Below are positions 1-7,706 of a stretch of DNA of 64,000 bases, piece after piece. This DNA is from JAAZMA01 sp964564325 (GTDB lineage Bacteria; Bacillota; Clostridia; Tissierellales; Tepidimicrobiaceae). The stretch covers positions 72,844 to 136,843 of the forward strand of contig CAZMBD010000001.1 in assembly GCA_964564325.1 (NCBI GenBank). The letters are read 5' to 3'. The notes under the pieces were generated by a model. That model did not search any database, had not been told where the DNA came from, and saw nothing but the letters and a program-made list of their open reading frames with translations. A program made the position numbers and the translations under genes. The stretch's first letter is position 1. Each line of letters opens with the position of its first letter.

Positions 1-123
1 AACGTTCATAGTCCATATTTTGCTTATATCAGAAACTTGCTTTAAAGTTTTTTCAATATTTCTATTACCAATATTTAAGCTATTTAACCATATAAGAGTT
101 TCCCTATTGGTAGGTATTTTCAT
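1..123 (-). CDS. dprA: DprA-like protein, N-terminus only (runs off the window)
   Basis: Only the first 41 codons are present. The ATG at 123-121 is preceded by a GGGGGTAG ribosome-binding site and the frame is open to the window edge. The peptide begins MKIPTNRETLIWLNSL and continues with NIGNRNIEKTL, which fits the N-terminal helical segment of DprA/Smf, the protein that loads RecA on incoming single-stranded DNA. The Rossmann-like DNA-binding domain lies outside the window, so the family cannot be confirmed by motif. Position directly after the ComM-like yifB gene is the usual yifB-dprA order in Clostridia and is the main support for the name. Confidence 0.65.
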   Translation of the reverse strand, partial: MKIPTNRETLIWLNSLNIGNRNIEKTLKQVSDISKIWTMNV

Positions 124-127
124 TTTA

Positions 128-1654
128 CTACCCCCAGTATTTATTATCCAAAGTTCTATACCTTATAGCCTCCAATATATGTATTTCTGAAATTATATCT
201 TTTTCATCTAAATCAGCTATAGTTCTGGCTACTTTTAGTATTTTATCATAGGATCTAGCACTAAATTTGTATTTATTGAAAGCTTTCTTAAATATACTCT
301 CTGCCTCTGGTGTAAGTCTACAATATTTTTTTATACTTCTAGACTCTAATTCTGAATTACTAAATATATTATCCTCTTTATATCTATGATATTGTATTTC
401 TCTAGCTCTATTAACTCTATCTCTTATTTCTTTAGAGCCCTCTATCTTTCTGTTATCCTTTAGCTCCCTATAATTCACAGGCAATACCTCAATATGAATA
501 TCTATTCTATCTAATAAGGGATTACTTATTTTCCCTAAATATCTATCTATACTAGCTTGAGAACAAGTACATTCGTGAAATGGATCCCCATAATATCCGC
601 ACGGACAAGGGTTCATGCTTGCAATCATCATAAATTTAGCCGGATAAGTCAAAGTAGCATTTACCCTAGATATAGTTACAACGCCATCTTCCATAGGCTG
701 CCTTAAGACTTCCAATACATTTTTATTAAACTCAGGTAATTCATCTAAAAAAAGAACCCCGTTGTGAGCTAAAGAAACTTCTCCAGGTCTAGGTACTCTA
801 CCACCACCAATTAGTGATGCAGCTGATGCAGTATGATGAGGATCTCTAAAGGGTCTTGTGTACATTAATTTATTGGAATCTAATAATCCAGCAACAGAGT
901 ATATTTTTGTTACTTCAATTGCTTCTTCAGAAGAAAGTTTTGGCAATATAGTAGGGAGCCTTTTAGCTGCCATAGTTTTCCCAGAACCAGGTGGCCCTAG
1001 AATTAACATATTGTGAGATCCAGCAGCTGCTACCTCTAAAGCTCTTTTTAATCCTTCTTGTCCTTTAATATCACTAAAGTCAATATTATATTTATCTTCC
1101 ATATCTAAAGAAATGGATTTTCCTTTATATGGGAGAATGTCTTCTTCATGATTTAAATAATCTACAAGTTCTCGTAAATTTCTAACAGGTATTATATCTA
1201 AATCTTCCACTACAGATGCTTCATCTCTATTTTCGTAGGGAATTATACATCTTTTAATACTATATTCTCGCATAGAAATTACCATAGGTAATACTCCTTC
1301 TACAGGATTTACTCGACCATCTAATGCCAATTCGCCTATAAAAGCAGTATCTTCAAAACATTCCCCATATATATTTCCTATTGCCAATAAAATCCCTGTA
1401 GCTATAGCCAAATCTATCTGAGAACCCTCTTTTTTAAAATTAGCTGGAACTAAATTTACTGTAATTCTATTTAGTGGAAATTCAAACCCACTATTTTTTA
1501 TAGCAGTTCTAACTCTTTCTTTAGATTCTGTTATAGATGTATCTGGCAAACCTACTATTTGGAAAACTGGCATTCCCCTTGAAATATCAGTTTCCACTTC
1601 TACAATATACCCATTTAAACCTTGAAGTACACAGGTATTCACTTTTGAATACAT
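128..1654 (-). CDS. yifB: YifB/ComM-type magnesium chelatase-like AAA+ ATPase
   Basis: About 508 residues, a normal length for the YifB/ComM family. An N-terminal Lon-protease-like fold domain opens with MYSKVNTCVLQGLNGY and carries the VGLPDTSITESKERVR block. It is followed by an AAA+ ATPase with Walker A GPPGSGKT near residue 220, Walker B LFLDELPEF near 300, and a cysteine pair region NPCPCGYYGD near 350. ComM homologues are helicases that aid branch migration during transformation; the role here is inferred. The frame is open 17 codons further upstream, but the ATG at 1654 has a GGGGGT site six bases ahead and matches the family N-terminus. It sits between yraN and dprA, probably in one transcript. 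Confidence 0.9.
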   Translation of the reverse strand: MYSKVNTCVLQGLNGYIVEVETDISRGMPVFQIVGLPDTSITESKERVRTAIKNSGFEFPLNRITVNLVPANFKKEGSQIDLAIATGILLAIGNIYGECFEDTAFIGELALDGRVNPVEGVLPMVISMREYSIKRCIIPYENRDEASVVEDLDIIPVRNLRELVDYLNHEEDILPYKGKSISLDMEDKYNIDFSDIKGQEGLKRALEVAAAGSHNMLILGPPGSGKTMAAKRLPTILPKLSSEEAIEVTKIYSVAGLLDSNKLMYTRPFRDPHHTASAASLIGGGRVPRPGEVSLAHNGVLFLDELPEFNKNVLEVLRQPMEDGVVTISRVNATLTYPAKFMMIASMNPCPCGYYGDPFHECTCSQASIDRYLGKISNPLLDRIDIHIEVLPVNYRELKDNRKIEGSKEIRDRVNRAREIQYHRYKEDNIFSNSELESRSIKKYCRLTPEAESIFKKAFNKYKFSARSYDKILKVARTIADLDEKDIISEIHILEAIRYRTLDNKYWG

Positions 1655-1725
1655 TGAAATACCCCCTATTCCACTTATATTAGCTATTCCCTGGGCAATA
1701 AGCAAATTAAGCTATTTTCCAATCT

Positions 1726-2082
1726 TTATCTACAAAATGCATTCTCTATATGATTAATTTTAGGTTCTTTTTGTAAATAAACCTGAATAATATCATATCT
1801 TATTTGATATTTACATAAATTTTTATGTTTCATATAAATATAAGAGGATTTAATAATTTTCTCTTGTTTTTTCCAATTAACAGCTTCATAGGGATATCCA
1901 TAATTAAAATTAGTTCTAGCTTTAACTTCTATAAAAACTAAAATATTATCCTTTATAGCAATTATATCAATTTCTCCAATATTAGTACTATAATTTCTAT
2001 CAATTATTTTATATCCTTTAGACTTAAGATAATTTACTGCTATGTCTTCCCCCAGGGTTCCCTTTACTCTATTGTTTTTCAT
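1726..2082 (-). CDS. yraN: UPF0102 (YraN-family) endonuclease-fold protein
   Basis: 118 residues, the usual size of this family. The PD-(D/E)xK nuclease core is visible: the N-terminal GTLGEDIAVNYLKSKGYKI helix, then GEIDII followed by FIEVKAR, supplying the acidic and lysine residues expected of a restriction-endonuclease-like active site. The molecular role of YraN/UPF0102 proteins is not settled. The start ATG has an AGGGAGATT site. Its first 14 bases overlap the 3' end of the FlhB-like gene, which implies translational coupling, and yifB follows after about 70 bases. Confidence 0.88.
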   Translation of the reverse strand: MKNNRVKGTLGEDIAVNYLKSKGYKIIDRNYSTNIGEIDIIAIKDNILVFIEVKARTNFNYGYPYEAVNWKKQEKIIKSSYIYMKHKNLCKYQIRYDIIQVYLQKEPKINHIENAFCR

Positions 2083-2368
2083 AGTAATCTCCCTTTTTCT
2101 TATCTAGTGAGTGAACAAATAAAATAATTTCTGCCACTGCCTCGTATAGTTCTGGTGGTATTTCATCATATAATTCTAATTTCAATAAATCCTCTATTAA
2201 ATTCCCATCCTCATATATTTGAATCTTAGATTTTTCTCCTGTTTCAATTATTTTTTCAGCTATTTCGCCCTTCCCCTTGGCTATTACTCTTGGTGCAATA
2301 TCTTCGTTTTCTTTATAGCTAAGGGCTACTGCCTTTTTGTTTTTATACTCATTATTTTTCATAATCAT
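2069..2368 (-). CDS. ylqH: Orphan FlhB C-terminal-domain-like protein (YlqH type)
   Basis: 99 residues that match only the cytoplasmic C-terminal domain of the flagellar export switch FlhB. The segment KKAVALSYKE aligns with the strand after the FlhB autocleavage site, followed by APRVIAKG and EIPPELYEAVAEIILFV, all hallmarks of FlhB_CC. The four membrane helices of FlhB are absent, and the autocleavage Asn-Pro-Thr-His motif is replaced by residues around NKK. The protein therefore resembles the post-cleavage fragment. A gene of this type lies in the same position in Bacillus subtilis. The start may be at 2368 or two codons later. It overlaps ylqG by four bases and yraN by fourteen. Confidence 0.88.
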   Translation of the reverse strand: MIMKNNEYKNKKAVALSYKENEDIAPRVIAKGKGEIAEKIIETGEKSKIQIYEDGNLIEDLLKLELYDEIPPELYEAVAEIILFVHSLDKKKGDYYEKQ

Positions 2369-3843
2369 ACCTCTACATCTAAATAATAAACAGGATTTTT
2401 ATTGACAATTAAAAAATCTAAAATATTATTTTCTTGTTTTATAATATATTCTATATTTCCAAGAATATATCCTGTATTTAATATTGCAATTTCTAATTCC
2501 TTTTCTCTATTCTTAAATAAATCTACATCTTCTTTTTTAAGTCCACTAAATTGAATATTTATATTATCCGCTATAACCTCACAAGATATTTTCACATTTC
2601 CTAAATTATTAGTATTTAAATTAATAAATATATTTATTTTACTCTTGGGATTATTTTCCTTTTTTCTATCTTTTAACAAGGTAATAGCATTCTCGTAATT
2701 ATCATTTAAAAGCAATGGAATATATATAAAACTTAATTCATGATTAATTTCCTCTAAAAAATCCAACTTGTTTTGTAATTCATTTATCTTTTCTTTTGCA
2801 GTTTTATTTATAACTGATGAATTTTCATCAATGTATTCCATTGTTTTTTCTAGTATTATTTTATACTTAATATAGTTTTCTTCTATTATGTTTTTAAAGT
2901 TTCCACTATTAATCATAGCCTTTTTATCTAAAATTGTAAACTTTTCATATTTTAAGTTTTTTTGCAAAAACTCTAAATCTTTTAAAAATATATCGGAATT
3001 TTGATTTAATTCCAGAAAATATCTTATATTATTAATACTAGCTTTAATATCATATTTTACAAATAATGCAATAGTCTTTATTATATTTGAATCTATCTCT
3101 CGTTCAATATTTGTATTTATCTTAGTTTTTAAATCTTCTATAAAGAAAAAACTTTTGTTTTGCTTTTCATTTTCTTCAAACTTTAATGCTATATTAGTTT
3201 TATCAGTATCTATATTTTCCATTATTTCTTTTGATTCACCTAGTTCATTCTTTACTAATTGATTTAAATTACCTTTATTTTCATCTTCTCTATTCTTAGG
3301 AAAAACAAGTAAATTTCTTATATCAGCCTTCTGTATTTCTGATCCTTCTTCTAAATTAATTATCGTATGAGTATCTTCATTTGTATTCATTAACTGCTCT
3401 AATTTATTTAAAATTTTTAAACCTGATATAATGTTTTTTTCATTTACTGGTACATTATACTTCATTAAATTATTTAAATATTCAACAGATACAGTATCTT
3501 CTTCTATCCTGTATTCATTTAATATTTCAATTAAATAAGCATCTTTAGTTTGAATAGTTTTGAGATCATTTGCTTTTTCAACTAGGTTTAAAATTGGTTT
3601 TAAATGAATTTCATTTTGTGTTTTTGACTTAACTAAAAAACTTATTTCTTTTCCCATAAATTCATTTAATTCAATTTGAATATTTGCTTTTATTTTTCCA
3701 AAACCTTCTATATATATTAGGGCTTCTTGTTCTTCTATTTCTAATATTTCGCCTTCTAATATAGTGCCTTCTTTAAGAAAGTTTAATTTAGAATCTATAG
3801 GCAGATTGTCCATATATAAGATATTAATATTATTGACTTCCAT
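2365..3843 (-). CDS. ylqG: YlqG-like protein with a FliK-type (Flg_hook) C-terminal region
   Basis: 492 residues, Glu/Lys/Asn-rich. The N-terminal 70 residues hold an OB-like pattern (EGTILEGEILEIEEQEALIY). A low-complexity and helical middle follows from roughly 80 to 380. The last ~90 residues read like the FliK C-terminal domain: hydrophobic strand NIFINL, then NNLGNVKIS, then NINIQFSG, and a helix ending in LNTGYILGNIEYI. This corresponds to the L-x-P-x-x-LG-x-V pattern of hook-length control proteins. The FliK assignment is by eye and needs a profile search. It is directly followed by the FlhB-like gene. The start ATG has a GGGGGACA site. No signal peptide or membrane helix is seen. Confidence 0.75.
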   Translation of the reverse strand: MEVNNINILYMDNLPIDSKLNFLKEGTILEGEILEIEEQEALIYIEGFGKIKANIQIELNEFMGKEISFLVKSKTQNEIHLKPILNLVEKANDLKTIQTKDAYLIEILNEYRIEEDTVSVEYLNNLMKYNVPVNEKNIISGLKILNKLEQLMNTNEDTHTIINLEEGSEIQKADIRNLLVFPKNREDENKGNLNQLVKNELGESKEIMENIDTDKTNIALKFEENEKQNKSFFFIEDLKTKINTNIEREIDSNIIKTIALFVKYDIKASINNIRYFLELNQNSDIFLKDLEFLQKNLKYEKFTILDKKAMINSGNFKNIIEENYIKYKIILEKTMEYIDENSSVINKTAKEKINELQNKLDFLEEINHELSFIYIPLLLNDNYENAITLLKDRKKENNPKSKINIFINLNTNNLGNVKISCEVIADNINIQFSGLKKEDVDLFKNREKELEIAILNTGYILGNIEYIIKQENNILDFLIVNKNPVYYLDVEV

Positions 3844-3864
3844 CTATTGTCCCCCTTCAATAGA

Positions 3865-4470
3865 TTATAAAATATTTTTCAAAAATGACTTTCTGTGTAT
3901 AGGAGAAGGTCCAAGTTCTTTAATTGCTTCTCTATGTTCTTTAGTACCATATCCCTTATTTTTATAAATTTTATATCCTGGATATTCCCTATCCCATTTT
4001 TCACATATTTTATCCCTATATACTTTAGCCACAATAGATGCACATTGAATTCCATAAAATTTTTCATCACCTTTAATAATACTTTTTTGAGGTATATTAA
4101 CAGGAATACTTTCAGCATCTATTAATAAATAATCTGGATTTATATTGTCACCATTTTTGTCCTTTAGATTTAAAACTGCCTCTTTCATTGCTAATTTAGT
4201 TGCCTCTTTAATATTTATTTCATCTATAATATTGGGGCTAATTTCTCCAATACCAACTGCAATAACATTTTTCAAAATTATTTTATATAATTCTTCTCTT
4301 TTTTTAGGTGATAGTTTCTTTGAATCCTTTATACCTGGGATTAGATTATTCCTAGGCATTATAATCGCACAAGCCACGACATCTCCAGCCAGTGAACCTC
4401 TGCCTACTTCATCTATGCATGCAATAAAATTACACCCACTATTATATAATTCATTTTCTAGTTCTAACAT
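3865..4470 (-). CDS. rnhB: Ribonuclease HII
   Basis: 201 residues. RNase HII removes RNA, including single ribonucleotides, from RNA-DNA hybrids. The catalytic DEG/DE region is present as IDEVGRGSLAGDVV near residue 20, giving the Asp-Glu pair, with a later acidic centre in YLLIDAESIP near 115 and the family block CASIVAKVYRD near 148. The C-terminal HRKSF motif is also intact. The ATG has an AGGAGGGT site. The gene stands between rbgA/ylqF and ylqG, as in Bacillus. Confidence 0.96.
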   Translation of the reverse strand: MLELENELYNSGCNFIACIDEVGRGSLAGDVVACAIIMPRNNLIPGIKDSKKLSPKKREELYKIILKNVIAVGIGEISPNIIDEINIKEATKLAMKEAVLNLKDKNGDNINPDYLLIDAESIPVNIPQKSIIKGDEKFYGIQCASIVAKVYRDKICEKWDREYPGYKIYKNKGYGTKEHREAIKELGPSPIHRKSFLKNIL

Positions 4471-4499
4471 TAAATATACCCTCCTATTATGTATTATAA

Positions 4500-5357
4500 C
4501 TATTTTGAATTTTCTGGAGGTAATTCCAAGGTGATTTTTCCTAATTGACCTTTTCTAAAATCATCTAATAATAGATTGCTGGCTTTTAAAAAATCTATTT
4601 CACCCCCCTTTACCACACATCCTCTTTTACGACCAATTTCAATTATTATATCATAAGGTGATTTTTCAACTGTAGAAATATTGTATCGACTAGACAATAT
4701 TTCGGTAGATATAGAATTTAATTTTTTTACTAATTCTAATGCCAATGTTTCTATATCTAATAATTCATCTTTAATAGCACCAGTAAATGCTAAGTTTAAA
4801 GCAATAGTCTTGTCTTCAAATTTAGGCCAAAGTATTCCAGGTGTATCTAGTAATTCTAAATTTCCTTTAATCTTAATCCATTGATTTGCCTTAGTTATTC
4901 CAGGTTTATTTCCCACTTTAGCACCTTTTCTTTTAGACAAACTATTTATTAAAGTGGATTTTCCCACATTGGGAATACCTATTATTATGGCACGTATAGG
5001 TCTATTTTTAATGCCTTTTTTTTCTAATTTTTTCATCTTTTCTTCAGTTAATTTATAGGACATATCAATAATATCATTAATTCCATCATTATTTAAACTA
5101 TTTACATTTACGGATTGAATACCTTTGTTTTCAAAATACTTTTCCCATAAATTATTTGCCATTTCATCAGCTAAATCCTTTTTAGCCATGATTAATAGTC
5201 TAGGTTTATCTCCAATTATATTGTCAGTTTCTGGATTTCTACTACTATATGGAATTCTTGCATCTATTATTTCATATACTATATCTACCATTGATAGACT
5301 TTTCTTTATAGATTCTTTAGTTTTTTTCATATGCCCTGGATACCAATTAATATTCAT
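4500..5357 (-). CDS. rbgA: Ribosome biogenesis GTPase RbgA (YlqF)
   Basis: About 285 residues. The GTPase motifs are in circularly permuted order, the hallmark of the YlqF/YawG family: G4-like MAKKDLAD near residue 58 comes before G1 GIPNVGKST near 128 and G3 DTPGI near 172. RbgA acts in late assembly of the 50S subunit. The N-terminal WYPGHMKK motif is diagnostic. A GTG lies three codons upstream, but the ATG at 5357 follows a GGTGGG site and gives the family N-terminus MNINWYPGHM. The gene follows rplS after that gene's terminator hairpin. Confidence 0.96.
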   Translation of the reverse strand: MNINWYPGHMKKTKESIKKSLSMVDIVYEIIDARIPYSSRNPETDNIIGDKPRLLIMAKKDLADEMANNLWEKYFENKGIQSVNVNSLNNDGINDIIDMSYKLTEEKMKKLEKKGIKNRPIRAIIIGIPNVGKSTLINSLSKRKGAKVGNKPGITKANQWIKIKGNLELLDTPGILWPKFEDKTIALNLAFTGAIKDELLDIETLALELVKKLNSISTEILSSRYNISTVEKSPYDIIIEIGRKRGCVVKGGEIDFLKASNLLLDDFRKGQLGKITLELPPENSK

Positions 5358-5379
5358 AATACCCACCTACTTTTTTATA

Positions 5380-5408
5380 AATAAAATTGGGACTATAATA
5401 AGTCCCAA
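5380..5408 (-). terminator. Rho-independent terminator after rplS
   Basis: In the minus direction, arms TTGGGACT and AGTCCCAA enclose a 6-base loop and are followed by TTTTATTT. It lies 5 bases after the rplS stop. It probably reduces read-through into rbgA, letting rplS be expressed at a higher level. Confidence 0.8.
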
Positions 5409-5412
5409 TACA

Positions 5413-5760
5413 TTAATACATTTTCTTCTCTTTAACTTTAGCTGCTTTACCTTGTCTTTCTCTTATATAGTAAAGCTTAGCTCTTCTAGTACTACCTCTT
5501 CTTGTAACAACAATATTTTCAACTCTTGGAGAATGTAAAGGGAAAGTTCTTTCAACACCAACGCCATAAGACAATCTTCTTACAGTGAAAGTTTCTCCTA
5601 TTCCACCACCCTGTCTTCTTATAACTGTTCCCTCAAAAATTTGTATTCTTTCTCGAGTACCTTCTTTAACTTTATAATGAACTTGAACAGTATCACCTAC
5701 ACTGAATTCAGGTAAATTTTCCTTCTTTTGTTCATCCTCTAATATTTGAATTATATTCAT
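5413..5760 (-). CDS. rplS: 50S ribosomal protein L19
   Basis: 115 residues, normal length for L19, which lies at the 30S-50S interface. The family blocks FSVGDTVQVHYKVKEGTRER, RRQGGGIGETFTVRR and the C-terminal RRAKLYYIRER with GKAAKVKE are all present. The ATG is preceded by GGGAGG. It has its own consensus promoter and a structured leader, and ends in a terminator, so it can be transcribed separately from trmD upstream and rbgA downstream. Confidence 0.98.
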   Translation of the reverse strand: MNIIQILEDEQKKENLPEFSVGDTVQVHYKVKEGTRERIQIFEGTVIRRQGGGIGETFTVRRLSYGVGVERTFPLHSPRVENIVVTRRGSTRRAKLYYIRERQGKAAKVKEKKMY

Positions 5761-5838
5761 GATTTTGCCTCCCTTCCCCTAAGTGTTCTTGCTATACTAA
5801 ATATAGCAGAGGACCACCCGTAATTCCATACGTTCTGT
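5761..5838 (-). promoter_or_regulatory. Structured 5' leader of rplS (L19 leader type)
   Basis: Between the promoter and the rplS start the RNA contains a perfect hairpin TGCTATA-TTTAG-TATAGCA, preceded by GGGTGGTCCTC and followed by GAACACTTAGGGG, then the GGGAGG ribosome-binding site. The sequence blocks around the hairpin resemble the L19 leader RNA described from low-GC Gram-positives, thought to control rplS by binding L19. The similarity is recalled from the family, not computed. A covariance search with the L19 leader model would decide. Confidence 0.6.
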
Positions 5839-5867
5839 ATTATAGCACAGGAGTATGTTAAATTCAA
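5839..5867 (-). promoter_or_regulatory. Housekeeping (sigma-A type) promoter of rplS
   Basis: On the minus strand TTGAAT (5867-5862), a 17-base spacer, and TATAAT (5844-5839). The -35 box overlaps the trmD stop codon, so the promoter is tucked against the upstream gene and drives a leader of about 70 bases. Confidence 0.8.
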
Positions 5868-6604
5868 CTATTTTTATTTTTTATTTTAGCTTTTATTTCT
5901 TTCAACAATTCCTCTTCACTAGGGCTTAAATTTTGTTTTTTTAATAAATCTGGTCTCTTCATATAAGTAATCTCCAGGGATTTGTATTTCTTCCATTCTT
6001 CTATTTTTTTATGATCCCCAGATAATAATATTTCTGGTACTTCCAAATTGTTAAACACCCTAGGTCTTGTATATTGTGGATATTCTAATAGTCCATTATA
6101 ATGAGATTCCTCAGTAAAAGATTCTTCACTACTTAATGCACCTGGCAATAATCTTATTATAGATTCTATTAAAACCATAGCTGGCAATTCCCCACCTGTT
6201 AATACATAATCTCCTATAGAAATCTCCATATCAATATAATTATCTATTATTCTATTATCTATACCCTCATAATGACCACATAATAATATTAAATGTTCTT
6301 CTTGAGATAGTAATTTTGCCATTTTTTGATTATAGGGTTTTCCTTGAGGAGATAAGTATATGGTTTTTGAATTATCCTTTTTTACACTATTTAATGCATC
6401 ATAAATGGGCTCTGGTTTCATTACCATACCTGGCCCACCACCATAGGGATAGTCATCTACCTGCTTATGTTTATCTTTACTAAAATCTCTAATATTAATT
6501 GGCTCCAAAGTTAGTATACCTTTTTCAATAGTTCTTCCAACTATACTCCAGTCCTTAAACACAAAAAAAAGTTCTGGAAATAAAGTCAATACATGAATTT
6601 TCAT
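5864..6604 (-). CDS. trmD: tRNA (guanine-N1-)-methyltransferase
   Basis: 246 residues. TrmD methylates G37 of tRNAs and prevents +1 frameshifting. The SPOUT-fold trefoil-knot motifs are visible: LTLFPELF at the N-terminus, DDYPYGGGPGMVMKP near residue 50, LLCGHYEGIDNR near 107, and SIGDYVLTGGELPAM near 130. The start ATG overlaps the rimM stop by four bases, so the two are translationally coupled. Confidence 0.98.
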   Translation of the reverse strand: MKIHVLTLFPELFFVFKDWSIVGRTIEKGILTLEPINIRDFSKDKHKQVDDYPYGGGPGMVMKPEPIYDALNSVKKDNSKTIYLSPQGKPYNQKMAKLLSQEEHLILLCGHYEGIDNRIIDNYIDMEISIGDYVLTGGELPAMVLIESIIRLLPGALSSEESFTEESHYNGLLEYPQYTRPRVFNNLEVPEILLSGDHKKIEEWKKYKSLEITYMKRPDLLKKQNLSPSEEELLKEIKAKIKNKNS

Positions 6605-7104
6605 TCTATCATTCCTTCAATAGGATCGATAATTATTTTTTTATTAGCTACATCTATTAGAACAAAAAATTCTTTAACAGCTGGAATCAGATATTCTTTC
6701 TGATCCCTCATATCTTTTACAACATAAACATCATTACCAGCTGATTGAATTACCTCTATTACAGTTCCAATAAGAATGTTACTAGTATCATATACCTTGC
6801 AACCAATTATATCGAATATAAAATAGTGTTTTTCTGGTAAATCCACTCTTCCATCCATATCCACATAAATAAACTCTTCTTTAAAATGCAAAACTTCATT
6901 AATATCATTGAATTCTTTAAATTTCAGTATAGCAAAATTTTTATGATATTTTACATTTTGTATCTCTACTTTTATCTTTTCCTCTCCTAAAAAAGCAGTT
7001 TTCAGATGGTCAAATCTATATATATTGTCAGTTAAGGGATATATTTTTAATTCACCTTTTATACCATGAGTATTTACTATTTTCCCAATTTGCACATAGT
7101 CCAA
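6601..7104 (-). CDS. rimM: 16S rRNA processing protein RimM
   Basis: About 167 residues. RimM binds S19 and assists maturation of the 30S head. The N-terminal domain carries the family signature VQIGKIVNTHGIKGELKI, and the C-terminal PRC-barrel holds IGTVIEVIQSAGNDVYVV and YLIPAVKEF. The start is uncertain: GTG at 7116, ATG at 7110 and TTG at 7104 are in frame. The TTG has a GGTGAGG site six bases ahead and is preferred here. It is coupled to trmD by a four-base overlap. Confidence 0.95.
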   Translation of the reverse strand: MDYVQIGKIVNTHGIKGELKIYPLTDNIYRFDHLKTAFLGEEKIKVEIQNVKYHKNFAILKFKEFNDINEVLHFKEEFIYVDMDGRVDLPEKHYFIFDIIGCKVYDTSNILIGTVIEVIQSAGNDVYVVKDMRDQKEYLIPAVKEFFVLIDVANKKIIIDPIEGMIE

Positions 7105-7132
7105 TGCCATCCTCACCTACCCTTTAGAATAA

Positions 7133-7154
7133 AGGGATTAGTTTTCTAATCCCT
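7133..7154 (-). terminator. Hairpin between khpA and rimM
   Basis: Perfect 9-bp arms AGGGATTAG and CTAATCCCT enclose a four-base loop, and on the minus strand the hairpin is followed by TTTATTCT. The T tract is weak, so it may be a partial terminator or a processing or stability element that lowers rimM-trmD relative to rpsP-khpA. Confidence 0.5.
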
Positions 7155-7155
7155 A

Positions 7156-7386
7156 CTATTGAATAATTTCAACTACTACCCTTTTGTTTTCCTTAATAGC
7201 TGCTGCTTTCACTACAGTTCTTATAGCTTTTGCAATTCTACCTTGTTTTCCTATTATCTTACCCATATCTTCCTCTGCGACTTTTAATTCAATGATTACA
7301 GATTGAGTACCTTCAATCTCATTAACTTCTACTTGGTCTGGATTATCTACAAGTGCCTTAGCTATTGTCTCTACTAACTCTCCCAT
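7156..7386 (-). CDS. khpA: KH-domain RNA-binding protein KhpA
   Basis: 76 residues, a single type II KH domain. The GxxG RNA-binding loop is present as GKIIGKQGRIAKAI. KhpA with its partner KhpB/EloR binds RNA and influences cell elongation in other Gram-positives; that role is inferred here. An in-frame codon lies three positions upstream, but the ATG at 7386 has an AAGGAGGTG site at good spacing and gives the usual MGELVETIAKAL N-terminus. It is next to rpsP, its standard neighbour. Confidence 0.95.
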   Translation of the reverse strand: MGELVETIAKALVDNPDQVEVNEIEGTQSVIIELKVAEEDMGKIIGKQGRIAKAIRTVVKAAAIKENKRVVVEIIQ

Positions 7387-7405
7387 TTCTAGCACCTCCT
7401 TGAAA

Positions 7406-7678
7406 TTATTCTTCTACACTGTTCTCATTAATCTTAGCATATATATTGTTTTCTCTAAACAATCTATCTACAGTATCTGTTGGTTTTGCTCCATTTTGTA
7501 ACCATTTTGTAGCTTTTTCATCATCTATCTTAACTGTTTTAGGTTCAGTTAATGGATTATAATAACCAATTTCCTCAATAAATCTCCCATTTCTTGGAGA
7601 ACGAGAATCAGCAACTACTATTCTATAGAAAGGATCCTTCTTAGCTCCCATTCTTTTTAATCTAATTTTAACTGCCAT
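7406..7678 (-). CDS. rpsP: 30S ribosomal protein S16
   Basis: 90 residues. The start MAVKIRLKRMGAKKDPFYRI and the block VVADSRSPRNGRFIEEIGYYNP are diagnostic of S16, which binds 16S rRNA early in 30S assembly. The ATG follows an AAAGGAGGTG site. It lies between ffh and khpA with short gaps, as in Bacillus. Confidence 0.98.
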   Translation of the reverse strand: MAVKIRLKRMGAKKDPFYRIVVADSRSPRNGRFIEEIGYYNPLTEPKTVKIDDEKATKWLQNGAKPTDTVDRLFRENNIYAKINENSVEE

Positions 7679-7706
7679 TTTTTCACCTCCTTTTAAAAAC
7701 TATCTA

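Noticed and set aside
3879..4118. Second minus-strand frame inside rnhB
   Set aside because: Out-of-frame reading within an intact RNase HII gene, no start signal.
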